A DNA stretch of 64,000 bases from Minwuiaceae bacterium (GTDB lineage: Bacteria > Pseudomonadota > Alphaproteobacteria > Minwuiales > Minwuiaceae), in the NCBI GenBank assembly GCA_028278525.1, contig JANQEE010000041.1, positions 124,001 through 188,000 of the forward strand, in the 5' to 3' direction. The notes under the pieces are model-generated. The model saw only the letters and a list, made by a program, of their open reading frames with translations. It ran no database searches and was not told the DNA's origin. The position numbers were made by a program, and so were the translations under genes. Shown piece after piece: positions 9,732-18,106 of the stretch (position 1 is its first letter; each line of letters begins with the position of its first letter).

Positions 9732-9813
9732 TCAACGCTTGCGCACCTGCCTGCTCGTGGCGATGATGCGCTAACGATCCGATAGGTACTGACAACAAAA
9801 GACGGGGAAGGCC

Positions 9814-10923
9814 ATGGAAGTTCGCGCAGCCGTTGCTCACAAGGCGGGCGATCCGCTGACCATCGAAACGGTCAATCTCGACGGCCCGAAAGCGGGCGAG
9901 GTGCTGGTCGAAATCAAAGCGACCGGCGTATGCCACACCGACGCCTTTACGCTCTCCGGCGCCGACCCGGAAGGCATCTTCCCGGCGATCCTGGGGCATG
10001 AGGGCGCGGGCGTCGTTGTCGATGTCGGGCCGGGCGTCACCAGTTTGAAGAAGGGCGACCATGTCATCCCGCTCTACACGCCGGAATGCCGCCAGTGCGA
10101 ATACTGCACCTCGGGCAAGACCAATCTTTGCCAGGCGATCCGCGTCACCCAGGGCCAGGGCCTGATGCCCGATGGCTCCAGCCGCTTCTCCATCGGCGGC
10201 GAGAAGATCTTCCACTACATGGGCACGTCGACCTTCGCCAACTATTCCGTGGTGCCGGAGATCGCGCTCGCCAAGGTGCGCGAGGACGCACCGTTCGACA
10301 AGATCTGCTACATCGGCTGCGGCGTCACCACCGGCATCGGCGCCGTGATCAACACCGCCAAGGTCAAGCCCGGCGACAACGTTGTTGTGTTCGGGCTCGG
10401 CGGCATCGGCCTGAACGTCATTCAGGGCGCGAGGCTCGCCGGCGCGGACATGATCGTCGGCGTCGACCTGAACGATAAGAAGAAGGCGCTTGGCGAGCAG
10501 TTCGGCATGACCCACTTCGTCAACCCGTCGGAAGCGGGTGACGATCTGGTCGCGTATCTGGTTGACCTCACCAATGGCGGTGCCGATTTCAGCTTCGAAT
10601 GCATCGGCAATGTCGACGTCATGCGCCAGGCGCTGGAATGCTGCCACAAAGGCTGGGGCGAGAGCATCATCATCGGCGTCGCCGGCGCCGGCCAGGAAAT
10701 CGCCACGCGGCCGTTCCAATTGGTGACCGGCCGGGTCTGGCGCGGCACCGCCTTCGGCGGCGCGCGCGGCCGCACCGACGTGCCGAAGATCGTCGACTGG
10801 TACATGGAGGGCAAGATCAACATCGACGACCTGATCACCCACACCATGCCGCTGGAACAGATCAACGACGCCTTCCACCTGATGCACGAAGGCGAATCGA
10901 TCCGTAGCGTTATTCAGTTTTAG
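9814..10923 (+). CDS. frmA: S-(hydroxymethyl)glutathione dehydrogenase / class III alcohol dehydrogenase
   Basis: The 369-residue zinc- and NAD-dependent enzyme oxidises S-hydroxymethylglutathione, the adduct of formaldehyde and glutathione, to S-formylglutathione in the cytoplasm. Diagnostic segments are [17 protein letters not shown] (catalytic Cys), GHEGAG, the structural zinc cysteines in [17 protein letters not shown], the Rossmann motif [13 protein letters not shown] with VGVDLN, and the class III signature [27 protein letters not shown]. Length is normal. No frmB (S-formylglutathione hydrolase) is adjacent. The sarcosine oxidase operon about 10 kb away is a plausible formaldehyde source. 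A large palindrome follows the stop and may end transcription. Confidence 0.97.
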   Translation: MEVRAAVAHKAGDPLTIETVNLDGPKAGEVLVEIKATGVCHTDAFTLSGADPEGIFPAILGHEGAGVVVDVGPGVTSLKKGDHVIPLYTPECRQCEYCTSGKTNLCQAIRVTQGQGLMPDGSSRFSIGGEKIFHYMGTSTFANYSVVPEIALAKVREDAPFDKICYIGCGVTTGIGAVINTAKVKPGDNVVVFGLGGIGLNVIQGARLAGADMIVGVDLNDKKKALGEQFGMTHFVNPSEAGDDLVAYLVDLTNGGADFSFECIGNVDVMRQALECCHKGWGESIIIGVAGAGQEIATRPFQLVTGRVWRGTAFGGARGRTDVPKIVDWYMEGKINIDDLITHTMPLEQINDAFHLMHEGESIRSVIQF

Positions 10924-10933
10924 GCTAGTCGCG

Positions 10934-11018
10934 GCCTGGCCGGCCCGCTCCCCCGTCCCAACCACCCATGACAGGGTACCCTCGGGGTGGTTGGGACGGG
11001 GGAGCGGCCCGGCCAGGC
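10934..11018. repeat. 85-bp palindromic repeat, copy A
   Basis: Two long complementary arms (each about 34 bases, with the core CCGTCCCAACCACCC) surround a short centre containing AGGGTACCCT. A second copy with the same arms lies at 39734-39809. Both copies sit between the stop codons of a convergent gene pair (here frmA and the thioesterase). This placement suggests a repeated extragenic palindrome that may also serve as a bidirectional terminator or transcript-end structure. Confidence 0.85.
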
Positions 11019-11108
11019 ACTTCCTCAACACAGTTGAGGGGGCGGTAGCTAGGACGCACGTTTGGGCCGCTGTGGACTCTGGCAGCAATCCGTCAGTTGG
11101 TGCGTCCG

Positions 11109-11516
11109 CTACTCCGCCAGCAGTTTCTCCAGCCGCTCCCTCAGCGCGCCCGAAATCGGTGCGCTCTTCCGGTCTTTCAGGTAGACCAGCACCGACTCAG
11201 ACGTGGCGATGCAGTCGCCATCGCGGAACAGCCCGCTTGCTACGGTGAACGATTTGCCACCGACCCGCACCAGCCGGCTGCCGATATCCACCGTGCCGGG
11301 CCAATAGCTCTCTCGCCGATAGTCGATCGAAAGCTTCGCCAGGATGCCGCTCTCGCCCTGGTCCCGGTCCAGCCGCACCATTTCGCGCATGAACGCCAGC
11401 CGCCCGGTTTCCACATAGGCCGCGACGGCCACGTTGTTCACATGCCCGGTGCCGTCCTGGTCCGAGAAACGAACATTGTCGGTCGTCCAGTGGCGGTAGA
11501 AGTCTCGGTCGGTCAT
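11109..11516 (-). CDS. Acyl-CoA thioesterase family protein (hot-dog fold, 4HBT)
   Basis: The 135-residue protein shows the 4HBT pattern: VRFSDQDGTGHVNNVAVAAYVETGRLAFM, where the Asp and the HVNN stretch form the active site, then ILAKLSIDYRRESYWPGTVDIGSRLVRVGGKSFTV. Such enzymes cleave acyl- or aroyl-CoA thioesters to free acids. The start at 11514-11516 has GAGGA at suitable spacing; a longer upstream frame adds an unlikely Arg-rich leader. It is convergent with frmA and divergent from the enolase-superfamily gene, so it is a single-gene unit. The substrate is unknown. Confidence 0.9.
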   Translation of the reverse strand: MTDRDFYRHWTTDNVRFSDQDGTGHVNNVAVAAYVETGRLAFMREMVRLDRDQGESGILAKLSIDYRRESYWPGTVDIGSRLVRVGGKSFTVASGLFRDGDCIATSESVLVYLKDRKSAPISGALRERLEKLLAE

Positions 11517-11617
11517 GGTCTGTCCTCGGTGGGTCCGGCTATGCCTTTCTAGCTGCGATCCGCCGCCCTCGGCAAATCTTCGGCGCCGGGCTAAGCTGCC
11601 GCCGGGGAGGAACGAGA

Positions 11618-12760
11618 ATGAAAATCGCAAGCGTCACGGCCCGCGCCTATTCGCGGCCGTTCGAGGGCGAGGTGGTGCGCCTCGCGCTCGGCGCCAACGT
11701 CAAGCGCGACTTCGTGCTGGTCAAGATCACGACGGACGACGGCCAGGTCGGCTACGGCGAATCCCACCACGGCCAGAACCCGACGGCGATGGCCGAGGTG
11801 GTGGAGAAGGGCCTCGGCTCGCTCATAATCGGCCACGACCCGCTCGACACGGAAGGCATCTGGGCCAAGCTCAGCTATCAGCAGGTCGTCACCCACGGCC
11901 TCGGCGCCGGCAGCGTGATCGGCCTCTCCGGTATCGACCTCGCGCTCTGGGACCTCAAGGGCAAGATCCTCGGCCAGCCGGTCTATCGCCTGCTCGGCGG
12001 CGCGCGGCGCAAGGTCCGCGCCTATGCCGGCGGCATGAGCCTCGGTTTCCAGCCGCTCGACACCCTGGAGACGGAAGTCGCGTCGCTGATGGAACAGGGC
12101 TACACCGCGATCAAGCTCCGCGTCGGCGACACGCCGAAGCGAGATGCCGAGCGCGTCGGCCATATCCGCCGCAGCTTCGGCGACGACCTCGACATCGCCG
12201 TCGACGCCCAGACCCGCTACTCGCTGCTCGACATGCCCGAAGTGCTGGCCTATTGCGAGGCCAACCGCGTCTACTGGCTGGAGGAGCCGTTCACGCCGGA
12301 CAACATCCCGGCCTATGCCGAACTCCGCCGCCGCACGGCGATCCCGATTGCCGCCGGCGAAAACCATTACACCCGCCAGGCCTTCCGCGATCTGTTCGAG
12401 GCGCGCGCCATCTCCATCGTCCAGGCCGACTGCACCAAGTCCGGGGGTTTAAGCGAGCTGAAGAAGATCGCCGACATGGCCGCGGCATGGCACCTGCCGG
12501 TCGCGCCGCACACCAGCCACAGCGTGCTCAGCATGGCCGCCAACGCCCATCTGCTCTGCGCCCTGCCGAACGGCCTGATTTACGAAGCCGACGTCGCCAA
12601 GGTGAACCCGTTCCGCACCGACCTCGACCGGAGCGGCCTGGATGTCCGCGACGGCCACATCGAACCGTCCGACAAACCGGGCTTCGGCCTGGACATCGAC
12701 GAATCCGTGCTGGAGCGGTATCCCGGCATACCGGGACCCTGTTATATTCCCGGCGCTTGA
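11618..12760 (+). CDS. Mandelate racemase/muconate lactonizing enzyme family protein (enolase superfamily)
   Basis: The 380-residue protein has the alpha/beta capping region followed by the barrel. Metal ligands are visible as Asp196 (VDAQTR), Glu222 (WLEEPF) and Glu248 (AAGENH). Lys166 in the KLR motif and His298 in APHTSHS are the likely general acid/base residues. It opens KIASVTARAYSRPF and keeps the family's usual length. The reaction would be a proton abstraction next to a carboxylate (racemisation, dehydration or cycloisomerisation). It is the first gene of a four-gene operon with panC 27 bases downstream, so its substrate may be a hydroxy acid tied to that pathway, but this is inference. 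Confidence 0.9.
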   Translation: MKIASVTARAYSRPFEGEVVRLALGANVKRDFVLVKITTDDGQVGYGESHHGQNPTAMAEVVEKGLGSLIIGHDPLDTEGIWAKLSYQQVVTHGLGAGSVIGLSGIDLALWDLKGKILGQPVYRLLGGARRKVRAYAGGMSLGFQPLDTLETEVASLMEQGYTAIKLRVGDTPKRDAERVGHIRRSFGDDLDIAVDAQTRYSLLDMPEVLAYCEANRVYWLEEPFTPDNIPAYAELRRRTAIPIAAGENHYTRQAFRDLFEARAISIVQADCTKSGGLSELKKIADMAAAWHLPVAPHTSHSVLSMAANAHLLCALPNGLIYEADVAKVNPFRTDLDRSGLDVRDGHIEPSDKPGFGLDIDESVLERYPGIPGPCYIPGA

Positions 12761-12787
12761 ACCGGGAGAAGCGGGCAAAACCGGACC

Positions 12788-13636
12788 ATGTCGATCCAAA
12801 CCGTACGAACCGTCGCGGACTTGCGCGCCGTGGTCGGCCGCTGGCGGCAGGCCGGCGAGACGGTCGGCCTCGTGCCGACCATGGGCGCGCTGCATGACGG
12901 GCATCTGGCGCTGGTCCACCGCGCCCGCGCCGATTGCGCCCGCGTCGTGGTGTCGCTCTTCGTCAACCCGAAGCAATTCAATCAGGCAAACGATCTCGCC
13001 CAATATCCCCGCGACGAAGACGCCGACCGCGCGAAACTGGACGCTGCGTCCGCCGACATCCTGTTCGCACCGGCCGCCGACCAGATGTACCCCGACGGTT
13101 TCTCGACGGCCGTCGCCGTCGGCGGCCTGACCTCATCGATGGAAGGCATCGCCCGTCCCGGCCATTTCGGCGGCGTCGCCACGGTCGTCTCCAAGCTGCT
13201 GTTGCAGACCCTGCCGGACCGCGCCTATTTCGGCGAGAAGGACTACCAGCAGCTCGTCGTCGTCCGCCGCATGACCGTGGACCTCGACATTCCGTCCGAA
13301 ATCGTCGGCATCGAAACGGTGCGGGAATCGGACGGCCTCGCCATGGCCTCGCGCAACGTCCACCTGACGCCGGAACAGCGCGCCGTCGCGCCGACCCTGC
13401 ATGCGGAATTATCCCAGGCCGCGTCCGAGGCCGCGCAGGGCGGCGACTGCGGCGAGATCTGCGCCGCGGCCCTGGCGCGCCTGAAACAGGCGGGTTTCGA
13501 TCCGATCGACTATTTCGAGATCCGCGATGCCGAGACGCTCGACGCCGTCACCCGCGTGCGCCGGCCCGCCCGCGTGTTCGTCGCCGCGACCCTCGGCGCG
13601 ACCCGCCTGATCGACAACGTAGCGGTAAAGCCTTGA
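12788..13636 (+). CDS. panC: Pantothenate synthetase
   Basis: The 282-residue enzyme joins pantoate and beta-alanine using ATP to make pantothenate, in the cytoplasm. Signatures are PTMGALHDGHLALV (the HxGH-like nucleotide site), VSLFVNPKQFNQANDLAQYPRDEDAD, EGIARPGHFGGVATVVSKLL, AYFGEKDYQQLVVVRRM and the second site SDGLAMASRN (the KMSKS-like SRN). Length is normal. Its usual partner panB is absent. It lies between an enolase-superfamily enzyme and a split thiamine-diphosphate decarboxylase with gaps of 27 and 8 bases, an unusual setting that suggests a dedicated pathway or a convenient housekeeping insertion. Confidence 0.97.
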   Translation: MSIQTVRTVADLRAVVGRWRQAGETVGLVPTMGALHDGHLALVHRARADCARVVVSLFVNPKQFNQANDLAQYPRDEDADRAKLDAASADILFAPAADQMYPDGFSTAVAVGGLTSSMEGIARPGHFGGVATVVSKLLLQTLPDRAYFGEKDYQQLVVVRRMTVDLDIPSEIVGIETVRESDGLAMASRNVHLTPEQRAVAPTLHAELSQAASEAAQGGDCGEICAAALARLKQAGFDPIDYFEIRDAETLDAVTRVRRPARVFVAATLGATRLIDNVAVKP

Positions 13637-13644
13637 GGACCCCC

Positions 13645-14166
13645 ATGCCCGACACCGTCTCCTGGCCCGACGACATCTTCGACGCACTCACCGCGGCGGA
13701 TGTCCGACAGGTCGCCTATGTGCCCGACGCCGGCCACAGCCGGCTGATCGACCGCTGCCTGACGGACGCAACAAAAACCTGCGTCCCGCTCACCACGGAA
13801 GAGGAGGGCGTCGCCCTGCTCGCCGGCGGCTGGCTCGGCGGCGAGCGCGGCGTGCTGCTGATGCAGTCCAGCGGCGTCGGCAACTGCATCAACATGTTCT
13901 CGCTGATCCAGACCTGCCGCTTTCCGCTGCTCTCGATCGTCACCATGCGCGGCCATTGGGGCGAGTTCAATCCCTGGCAGGTGCCCATGGGGCAGACCAC
14001 CGAAGCGTCGCTGAAACTCTCGGGCTCGATGATCTTCGAGGTCGAGCAACCGGCCGAGGTCGGCGAGACCGTCACCGCCGCCGCGCGCATGGCCTTCGAA
14101 GGCCCGGCCGCCGCCGCGGTCCTCCTGTCCCAGCGCCTGATCGGCGCCAAAACCTTCGGCAAGTGA
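13645..14166 (+). CDS. Split thiamine-diphosphate decarboxylase, alpha (PYR-domain) subunit; sulfopyruvate/phosphonopyruvate decarboxylase-like
   Basis: The 173-residue protein matches the N-terminal, pyrimidine-binding half of ThDP enzymes. VPLTTEEEGVALLAGGWLGGERGVLLMQSSGVGNCINMF carries the conserved activating Glu (around 52-54). The two-subunit form with these lengths resembles sulfopyruvate decarboxylase ComD and split phosphonopyruvate decarboxylases. The start at 13645 is 8 bases after panC's stop; a longer overlapping frame begins inside panC and is a shadow. The next gene starts 1 base after its stop, so the two halves are translated together. The substrate, a 2-keto acid, cannot be fixed from sequence. 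Confidence 0.85.
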   Translation: MPDTVSWPDDIFDALTAADVRQVAYVPDAGHSRLIDRCLTDATKTCVPLTTEEEGVALLAGGWLGGERGVLLMQSSGVGNCINMFSLIQTCRFPLLSIVTMRGHWGEFNPWQVPMGQTTEASLKLSGSMIFEVEQPAEVGETVTAAARMAFEGPAAAAVLLSQRLIGAKTFGK

Positions 14167-14167
14167 T

Positions 14168-14782
14168 ATGACCGATAATCTGCAACGCGCCGACGCCTAT
14201 CCCCTCCGCCGGAGGGAAGTCGTGAAGAAACTCCTGGAAGACCGCGGCGACACGCTTGTCGTCGCCGGCCTCGGCGCGCCCAACTGGGACGTCACCGCCG
14301 CCGGCGACAGCCCGCTCAACTTCCCGCTCTGGGGCGCCATGGGCGGCGCGGCCATGACCGGCCTCGGCCTGGCGCTGGCGCAGCCGGACCGCCGCGTCCT
14401 GGTGATCACCGGCGACGGCGACATGCTGATGGGCCTCGGCAGCCTCGCCACCATCGCCGGCAAACAGCCGAGGAACCTCGCCATCGTCGTCTGCGACAAC
14501 GAACGCTACGGCGAGACCGGCATGCAGGCGACCCACACCGCGGGCAAAGTCGACCTCACCGCCGTCGCCGCCGCCTGCGGCTTTCCCATTACGGAAACCG
14601 TGGCCGACGAAGCCGGTCTGGCCGAAGCGCTGCCGATCATCGCCGGCGCCAACGACGGCCCGGTCTTCGTCACCATCAAGGTCCGCGCCGAAAACCTGCC
14701 GCTGGACATGCCGCCGAAGGACGGCGCTTATCTGAAAGATCGCTTCCGCGTCGCGTTGCTCGGCGTCGACAACGCGGTTTAA
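14168..14782 (+). CDS. Split thiamine-diphosphate decarboxylase, beta (PP-domain) subunit
   Basis: The 204-residue protein is the diphosphate-binding half. It has GDGDMLMG (82-89), followed at the expected distance by CDNERYGETG (Asn111), the Mg/ThDP motif GDG-X(26-28)-N. NFPLWGAMGGAAMTGLGLALAQPDRRVLVITGDG is typical of the phosphonopyruvate/sulfopyruvate decarboxylase beta chain (ComE-like). It should form a heteromer with the preceding subunit and remove CO2 from a 2-keto acid bearing a polar group. It is the last gene of the operon. A palindromic repeat follows the stop, and no ppm, ppd-pathway or xsc gene is present to identify the substrate. Confidence 0.87.
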   Translation: MTDNLQRADAYPLRRREVVKKLLEDRGDTLVVAGLGAPNWDVTAAGDSPLNFPLWGAMGGAAMTGLGLALAQPDRRVLVITGDGDMLMGLGSLATIAGKQPRNLAIVVCDNERYGETGMQATHTAGKVDLTAVAAACGFPITETVADEAGLAEALPIIAGANDGPVFVTIKVRAENLPLDMPPKDGAYLKDRFRVALLGVDNAV

Positions 14783-14799
14783 CACGCTGTTGTGAAACG

Positions 14800-14930
14800 C
14801 CTTGGAGCGTTTGCCCATCCTTCGAGACGCCGACTTCGTCGGCTCCTCAGGATGAGGCCGTCGTGTTGTCAATGAGTTAGCCCTCATGCTGAGGAGCCGA
14901 CGAAGTCGGCGTCTCGAAGCATCCAGGCCA
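14800..14930. repeat. Extragenic palindromic repeat (CTTCGAGAC...CCTCAGGATGAGG family), copy 1
   Basis: Two complementary arms, 14820-14858 and 14882-14919, both run from a CTTCGAGACG end through an internal small hairpin (GCCGACTTCGTCGGC) to CCTCAGGATGAGG. The flank TTGGAGCGTTTGCCCATC also recurs at the 29.3-29.5 kb copy in reverse. It lies between co-directional genes. Related copies are at 29348-29497 and 33889-34048. Confidence 0.85.
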
Positions 14931-15023
14931 CCGCGCGGCACCTTTTTTACAGCCCGTTAAGCCGGCCCAAAAGTAGCAATCCAGGTCAAGCGCGCCCCGC
15001 CGGTTCCGGCTATGCTCGTCCCC

Positions 15024-15848
15024 ATGAAACAGACGACGATCAAGGATTACCGCCGCCGGGTGCTTCGCGTTCTCGCGCATCTGGACGGCAATCCGGACGC
15101 GCCGGTGACCGTGGCCGCGCTTGCCGACGTCGCCGGTTTCTCGCCCTATCATTTCCACCGCGCCTTTCGCTCGATCGTCGGCGAGTCGATCGGCGAGTAC
15201 GTTCGCGCTCTCAGGCTCGACCGGGCGGCGCGGCGGCTGGCGCGGTCCGACGCGTCGGTCACCGACATCGCCTTCGCCAGCGGCTACTTGTCCGTCGAAG
15301 CCTTCAGCCGCGCCTTCTCGGCGCGCTTCGGCCAGTCGCCCTCCACCTTCCGGTCGTTCGGCGCGGTGCCGCCGGCCCTTGTCGCGCAGTCGGACCTGGA
15401 GATCAGCGTCGAACGTCTCGACCCCGTCCGCGTGGCCTACGTCCGCCAGACCGGCAGCTTCGACAACATTCAGGCCCTCTACGACAGGCTCTACGCCTGG
15501 GCCGACAGGATCGGTTTGGATACGACAGGCGTCCGCGCCATCGGCGCGTCGTCCGACGACGTCAGCGCCGCCGCGGAGGCCGTGCGATACGACGCCTGTA
15601 TCGAGTGCCCGGCCGGCGCGACGCCAGCCGACGGCGTGAGCATGCAAACGCTGCCCGGCGGCGCTTACGCCGTCACCCGTTACCAGGGCCCCTACGACCG
15701 GATCGGCGAGATGTTCTGGCGGCTGTTGTTCGAATGGTTGCCGCGCACGGAATACGCGTTCGAGAAGCGGCCCTGTCTGGAACTCTATTACCCGTCGCCC
15801 GGCCGTGCGCCGCCGACCGTGCATCTCTGTCTGCCGATCCGGCAATGA
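15024..15848 (+). CDS. AraC-family regulator with C-terminal GyrI-like effector domain
   Basis: The N-terminal third holds two helix-turn-helix units of the AraC type (TVAALADVAGFSPYHFHRAFRSIVGESIGEYVRALRLDRAARRL and VTDIAFASGYLSVEAFSRAFSARFGQSPSTFR). The rest (about 120-275) is a GyrI-like/SbmC ligand-binding domain (DPVRVAYVRQTGSFDNI, GAYAVTRYQGPYDRIGEMFWRLLFEWLP). This is the SoxS/Rob-like layout seen in multidrug-responsive regulators. It sits 34 bases before a MATE pump on the same strand, so it may sense a toxic compound and control the pump. The start KQTTIKDYRRRVLRVL fits the family better than the ATG 12 bases upstream. Confidence 0.92.
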   Translation: MKQTTIKDYRRRVLRVLAHLDGNPDAPVTVAALADVAGFSPYHFHRAFRSIVGESIGEYVRALRLDRAARRLARSDASVTDIAFASGYLSVEAFSRAFSARFGQSPSTFRSFGAVPPALVAQSDLEISVERLDPVRVAYVRQTGSFDNIQALYDRLYAWADRIGLDTTGVRAIGASSDDVSAAAEAVRYDACIECPAGATPADGVSMQTLPGGAYAVTRYQGPYDRIGEMFWRLLFEWLPRTEYAFEKRPCLELYYPSPGRAPPTVHLCLPIRQ

Positions 15849-15882
15849 GGCGCCGGGCCGGCTGACCCGAAAGGACTTGTCG

Positions 15883-17274
15883 ATGACCGACGTTGCCGCA
15901 TGGCGCGGCGGCGAGTGGCGCCCCTTGCTCGCGCTGGCCGTCCCGCTCGCCCTTTCGCAACTCGCCCAGATCGCGATCGGCACCACCGACGTGGTCATGA
16001 TGGGCTGGCTCGGCCCAGAGGCTCTGGCCGCCGGCTCCCTCGGCTCGTCGGTGTTTTTCATGCTGTTTCTGATCGGCCTCGGCGTTCTGCTTGTCGTGCC
16101 GCCCTTGGCTGCCGAGGCCGTCGGCGCGGAAAAACCGGACCTGTTGCGCGCCACCATCCATCAGGGTCTCTGGGTCGCAACGGCGATCGGCGTGCCCTTC
16201 GCCGTGGTCGTCTGGTTTACCGAGCCGATCCTGCTGCTGCTCGGTCAGGACGCCGCCGTCGCCGCGATGGCCGGCGACTATCAGCGCGTCATGCTCTGGG
16301 GCATGGTCCCGGGTCTCTGGCTGGTGGTGCTGCGCGGCTACGTCTCCGCCTTGTCCCGGCCGCGGGCGCTCACCGTCGTCCTGCTGCTCGGCGTCGGCTT
16401 CAACGCGCTCAGCAATTACGGCCTGATGTTCGGCAATTTCGGCCTGCCGGCGCTGGGGCTGGTTGGCGCGGGCATCTCGTCCAGCCTCGTGCAGACCCTG
16501 ATGTGCCTCGGCCTGCTCGCCTATCTGCGGATCGACCGGGGCTTTCGCGAACACCGCCTGCTCGCCGGCCTGTTCCGCGCCGATTGGGCCCGGTTCCGGC
16601 TGATCCTCAAACTCGGCACGCCGGTCGGCATCACGCTGCTCTGCGATACCGGTGTCCTCTCAGGCGCGGTCATGTTGATCGGCCTGTTCGGCGCAGGGCA
16701 ACTGGCGGGTCACGCTATCGCCATGCAATGCGCCATGGTCGCCTTGATGGTGCCGCTCGGCATCGCCCAGGCGACGACGGTGCGGGTCGGGCTGGCGGTC
16801 GGGCGCGGCGACCGCATCGCGGTCGGCGACGCCGGCTGGTCGGGCACGGTAATCGCTCTCATCGCCGCCGCCGCCGTGGCTATGTTGTTCTGGATGGTGC
16901 CGGACCGTCTGGCCGGCCTGTTTCTCGACCGCGCCGGGCCGGACGCCGGGCCCGCCTTCGCGATGGCGGTATCATTCCTCTGGCTTGCGGCTTTATTCCA
17001 CATCCTGCAGGCCGTCGTCGTCGTTCTCGCCGGCGCCGTCCGCGGCATGCGCGACACCACCACGGCCTTGTGGTTCGTGATCGGCGGCTATTGGGGCGTC
17101 GGTTTCGGCTGCGCCGCCTTTCTCGCCCTGCCGCTGGGCCTCGAAGGAAAGGGCGTCTGGATCGGGCTTATCGTCGGCTATGCCGTCATGACCCTCGGCC
17201 TGATCCGCCGGTTCCGCGCGCGCGGCCCGATTCTGGACAAGCTCGTCACGTCGTCCGCGCCTGCCGCGCCCTGA
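15883..17274 (+). CDS. MATE family efflux transporter
   Basis: The 463-residue inner-membrane protein has twelve hydrophobic segments in two similar halves (for example PLALSQLAQIAIGTTDVVMMGWLG near the start and TPVGITLLCDTGVLSGAVMLIGLFG at the start of the second half). GLPALGLVGAGISSSLVQTL is a typical NorM-type segment. It would export cationic drugs or dyes in exchange for Na+ or H+. AAGGA lies 7 bases before the ATG at 15883; the frame extends upstream into the regulator gene but without a better start. It probably forms an operon with the preceding AraC/GyrI-like regulator. Confidence 0.93.
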   Translation: MTDVAAWRGGEWRPLLALAVPLALSQLAQIAIGTTDVVMMGWLGPEALAAGSLGSSVFFMLFLIGLGVLLVVPPLAAEAVGAEKPDLLRATIHQGLWVATAIGVPFAVVVWFTEPILLLLGQDAAVAAMAGDYQRVMLWGMVPGLWLVVLRGYVSALSRPRALTVVLLLGVGFNALSNYGLMFGNFGLPALGLVGAGISSSLVQTLMCLGLLAYLRIDRGFREHRLLAGLFRADWARFRLILKLGTPVGITLLCDTGVLSGAVMLIGLFGAGQLAGHAIAMQCAMVALMVPLGIAQATTVRVGLAVGRGDRIAVGDAGWSGTVIALIAAAAVAMLFWMVPDRLAGLFLDRAGPDAGPAFAMAVSFLWLAALFHILQAVVVVLAGAVRGMRDTTTALWFVIGGYWGVGFGCAAFLALPLGLEGKGVWIGLIVGYAVMTLGLIRRFRARGPILDKLVTSSAPAAP

Positions 17275-17458
17275 AGGCGTCGTCTTCCCGGGCCGCCATG
17301 TCAGCCGCGAAGGTCGGAAAGCGGCCACGGCTCGCAGGTTCGCCGAGCGAGCGGCACGGCTTTATGAGCAGGCGCGGGAGAGACCGGATACTCCCGCCGC
17401 GCTCGGGCCGTCCGTGAGGCGCTGGAACGCGTGGTCGACGGGTGGTTTGGGACCGGTG

Positions 17459-18073
17459 TCAGTGACGGGCCACGGTTCCCCGGTTGCGCCGCCGCCTGAT
17501 CCGGGCCAGTCCCAGCAATCCGGCGCCAAACAAGAGCATTGACGCCGGCTCGGAGACATCGGACACGGGCGAAAACCGGGCGAACGTAAGATCTTCGCGT
17601 CTTTCAGAGCCTTGGATCGGATCCACACTGAAAGGGATGATGAAGTCGGTGGAGCCGCTGTTCAGAATTGCCACGCCGTCTAGCTCCGGTGAAGTGGTCG
17701 AGAATGCGTATGGGAAGTGCACTGTGCATATCGCGTCCGAGCAACCCGATGTGAGTTCAGGGAGAGTGTCGAAATTGCCCAGCACCCCATCGAGGAAAAC
17801 CTGGTCCAGCAGGGCCTGTGCAGCGGCCAACGCGCTGGACAGGGTGGTGAAAGGGAAGTCCGAGGGCTCGTCGCAACCGTCGAACAGGGCGCTGCAGGTT
17901 CCGTCGCCGAACTCGACATCGAACAGGGCGCCGCCGACATCGACGTTGCGGGCGCCGGTCAACTGACCGGTGCCGTCGACGAGCAGCGTGGCCGCCCGCG
18001 TAGGCCCGGCAAACAGCCCGGCCGCGGCGATCCCGACGCAAAGGGCGAATAAAGTGGCTGTGATTTTCCCCAT
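17459..18073 (-). CDS. PEP-CTERM sorting domain protein (paralogue 1)
   Basis: 204 residues. A Sec signal peptide (GKITATLFALCVGIAAAGLFAGPTRA) precedes a secreted domain rich in Asp, Thr and Ser with several Cys. The C-terminal tail SEPASMLLFGAGLLGLARIRRRR is a PEP-CTERM signal (here SEP), a short hydrophobic helix and an Arg cluster. Such proteins are recognised and cleaved by an exosortase and are linked to exopolysaccharide or biofilm. No exosortase gene is in the window. The first roughly 55 residues are nearly identical to the next gene, showing a recent tandem duplication; the middle has diverged. ATG at 18071-18073. Confidence 0.9.
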   Translation of the reverse strand: MGKITATLFALCVGIAAAGLFAGPTRAATLLVDGTGQLTGARNVDVGGALFDVEFGDGTCSALFDGCDEPSDFPFTTLSSALAAAQALLDQVFLDGVLGNFDTLPELTSGCSDAICTVHFPYAFSTTSPELDGVAILNSGSTDFIIPFSVDPIQGSERREDLTFARFSPVSDVSEPASMLLFGAGLLGLARIRRRRNRGTVARH

Positions 18074-18106
18074 GTCCTCAATCTCCTAATTTATGTCCTC
18101 TATCCC

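Noticed and set aside
12934..13644. Long N-terminal extension of the decarboxylase alpha subunit overlapping panC
   Set aside because: It is a frame-shifted shadow of panC; the PYR domain begins at the ATG at 13645.
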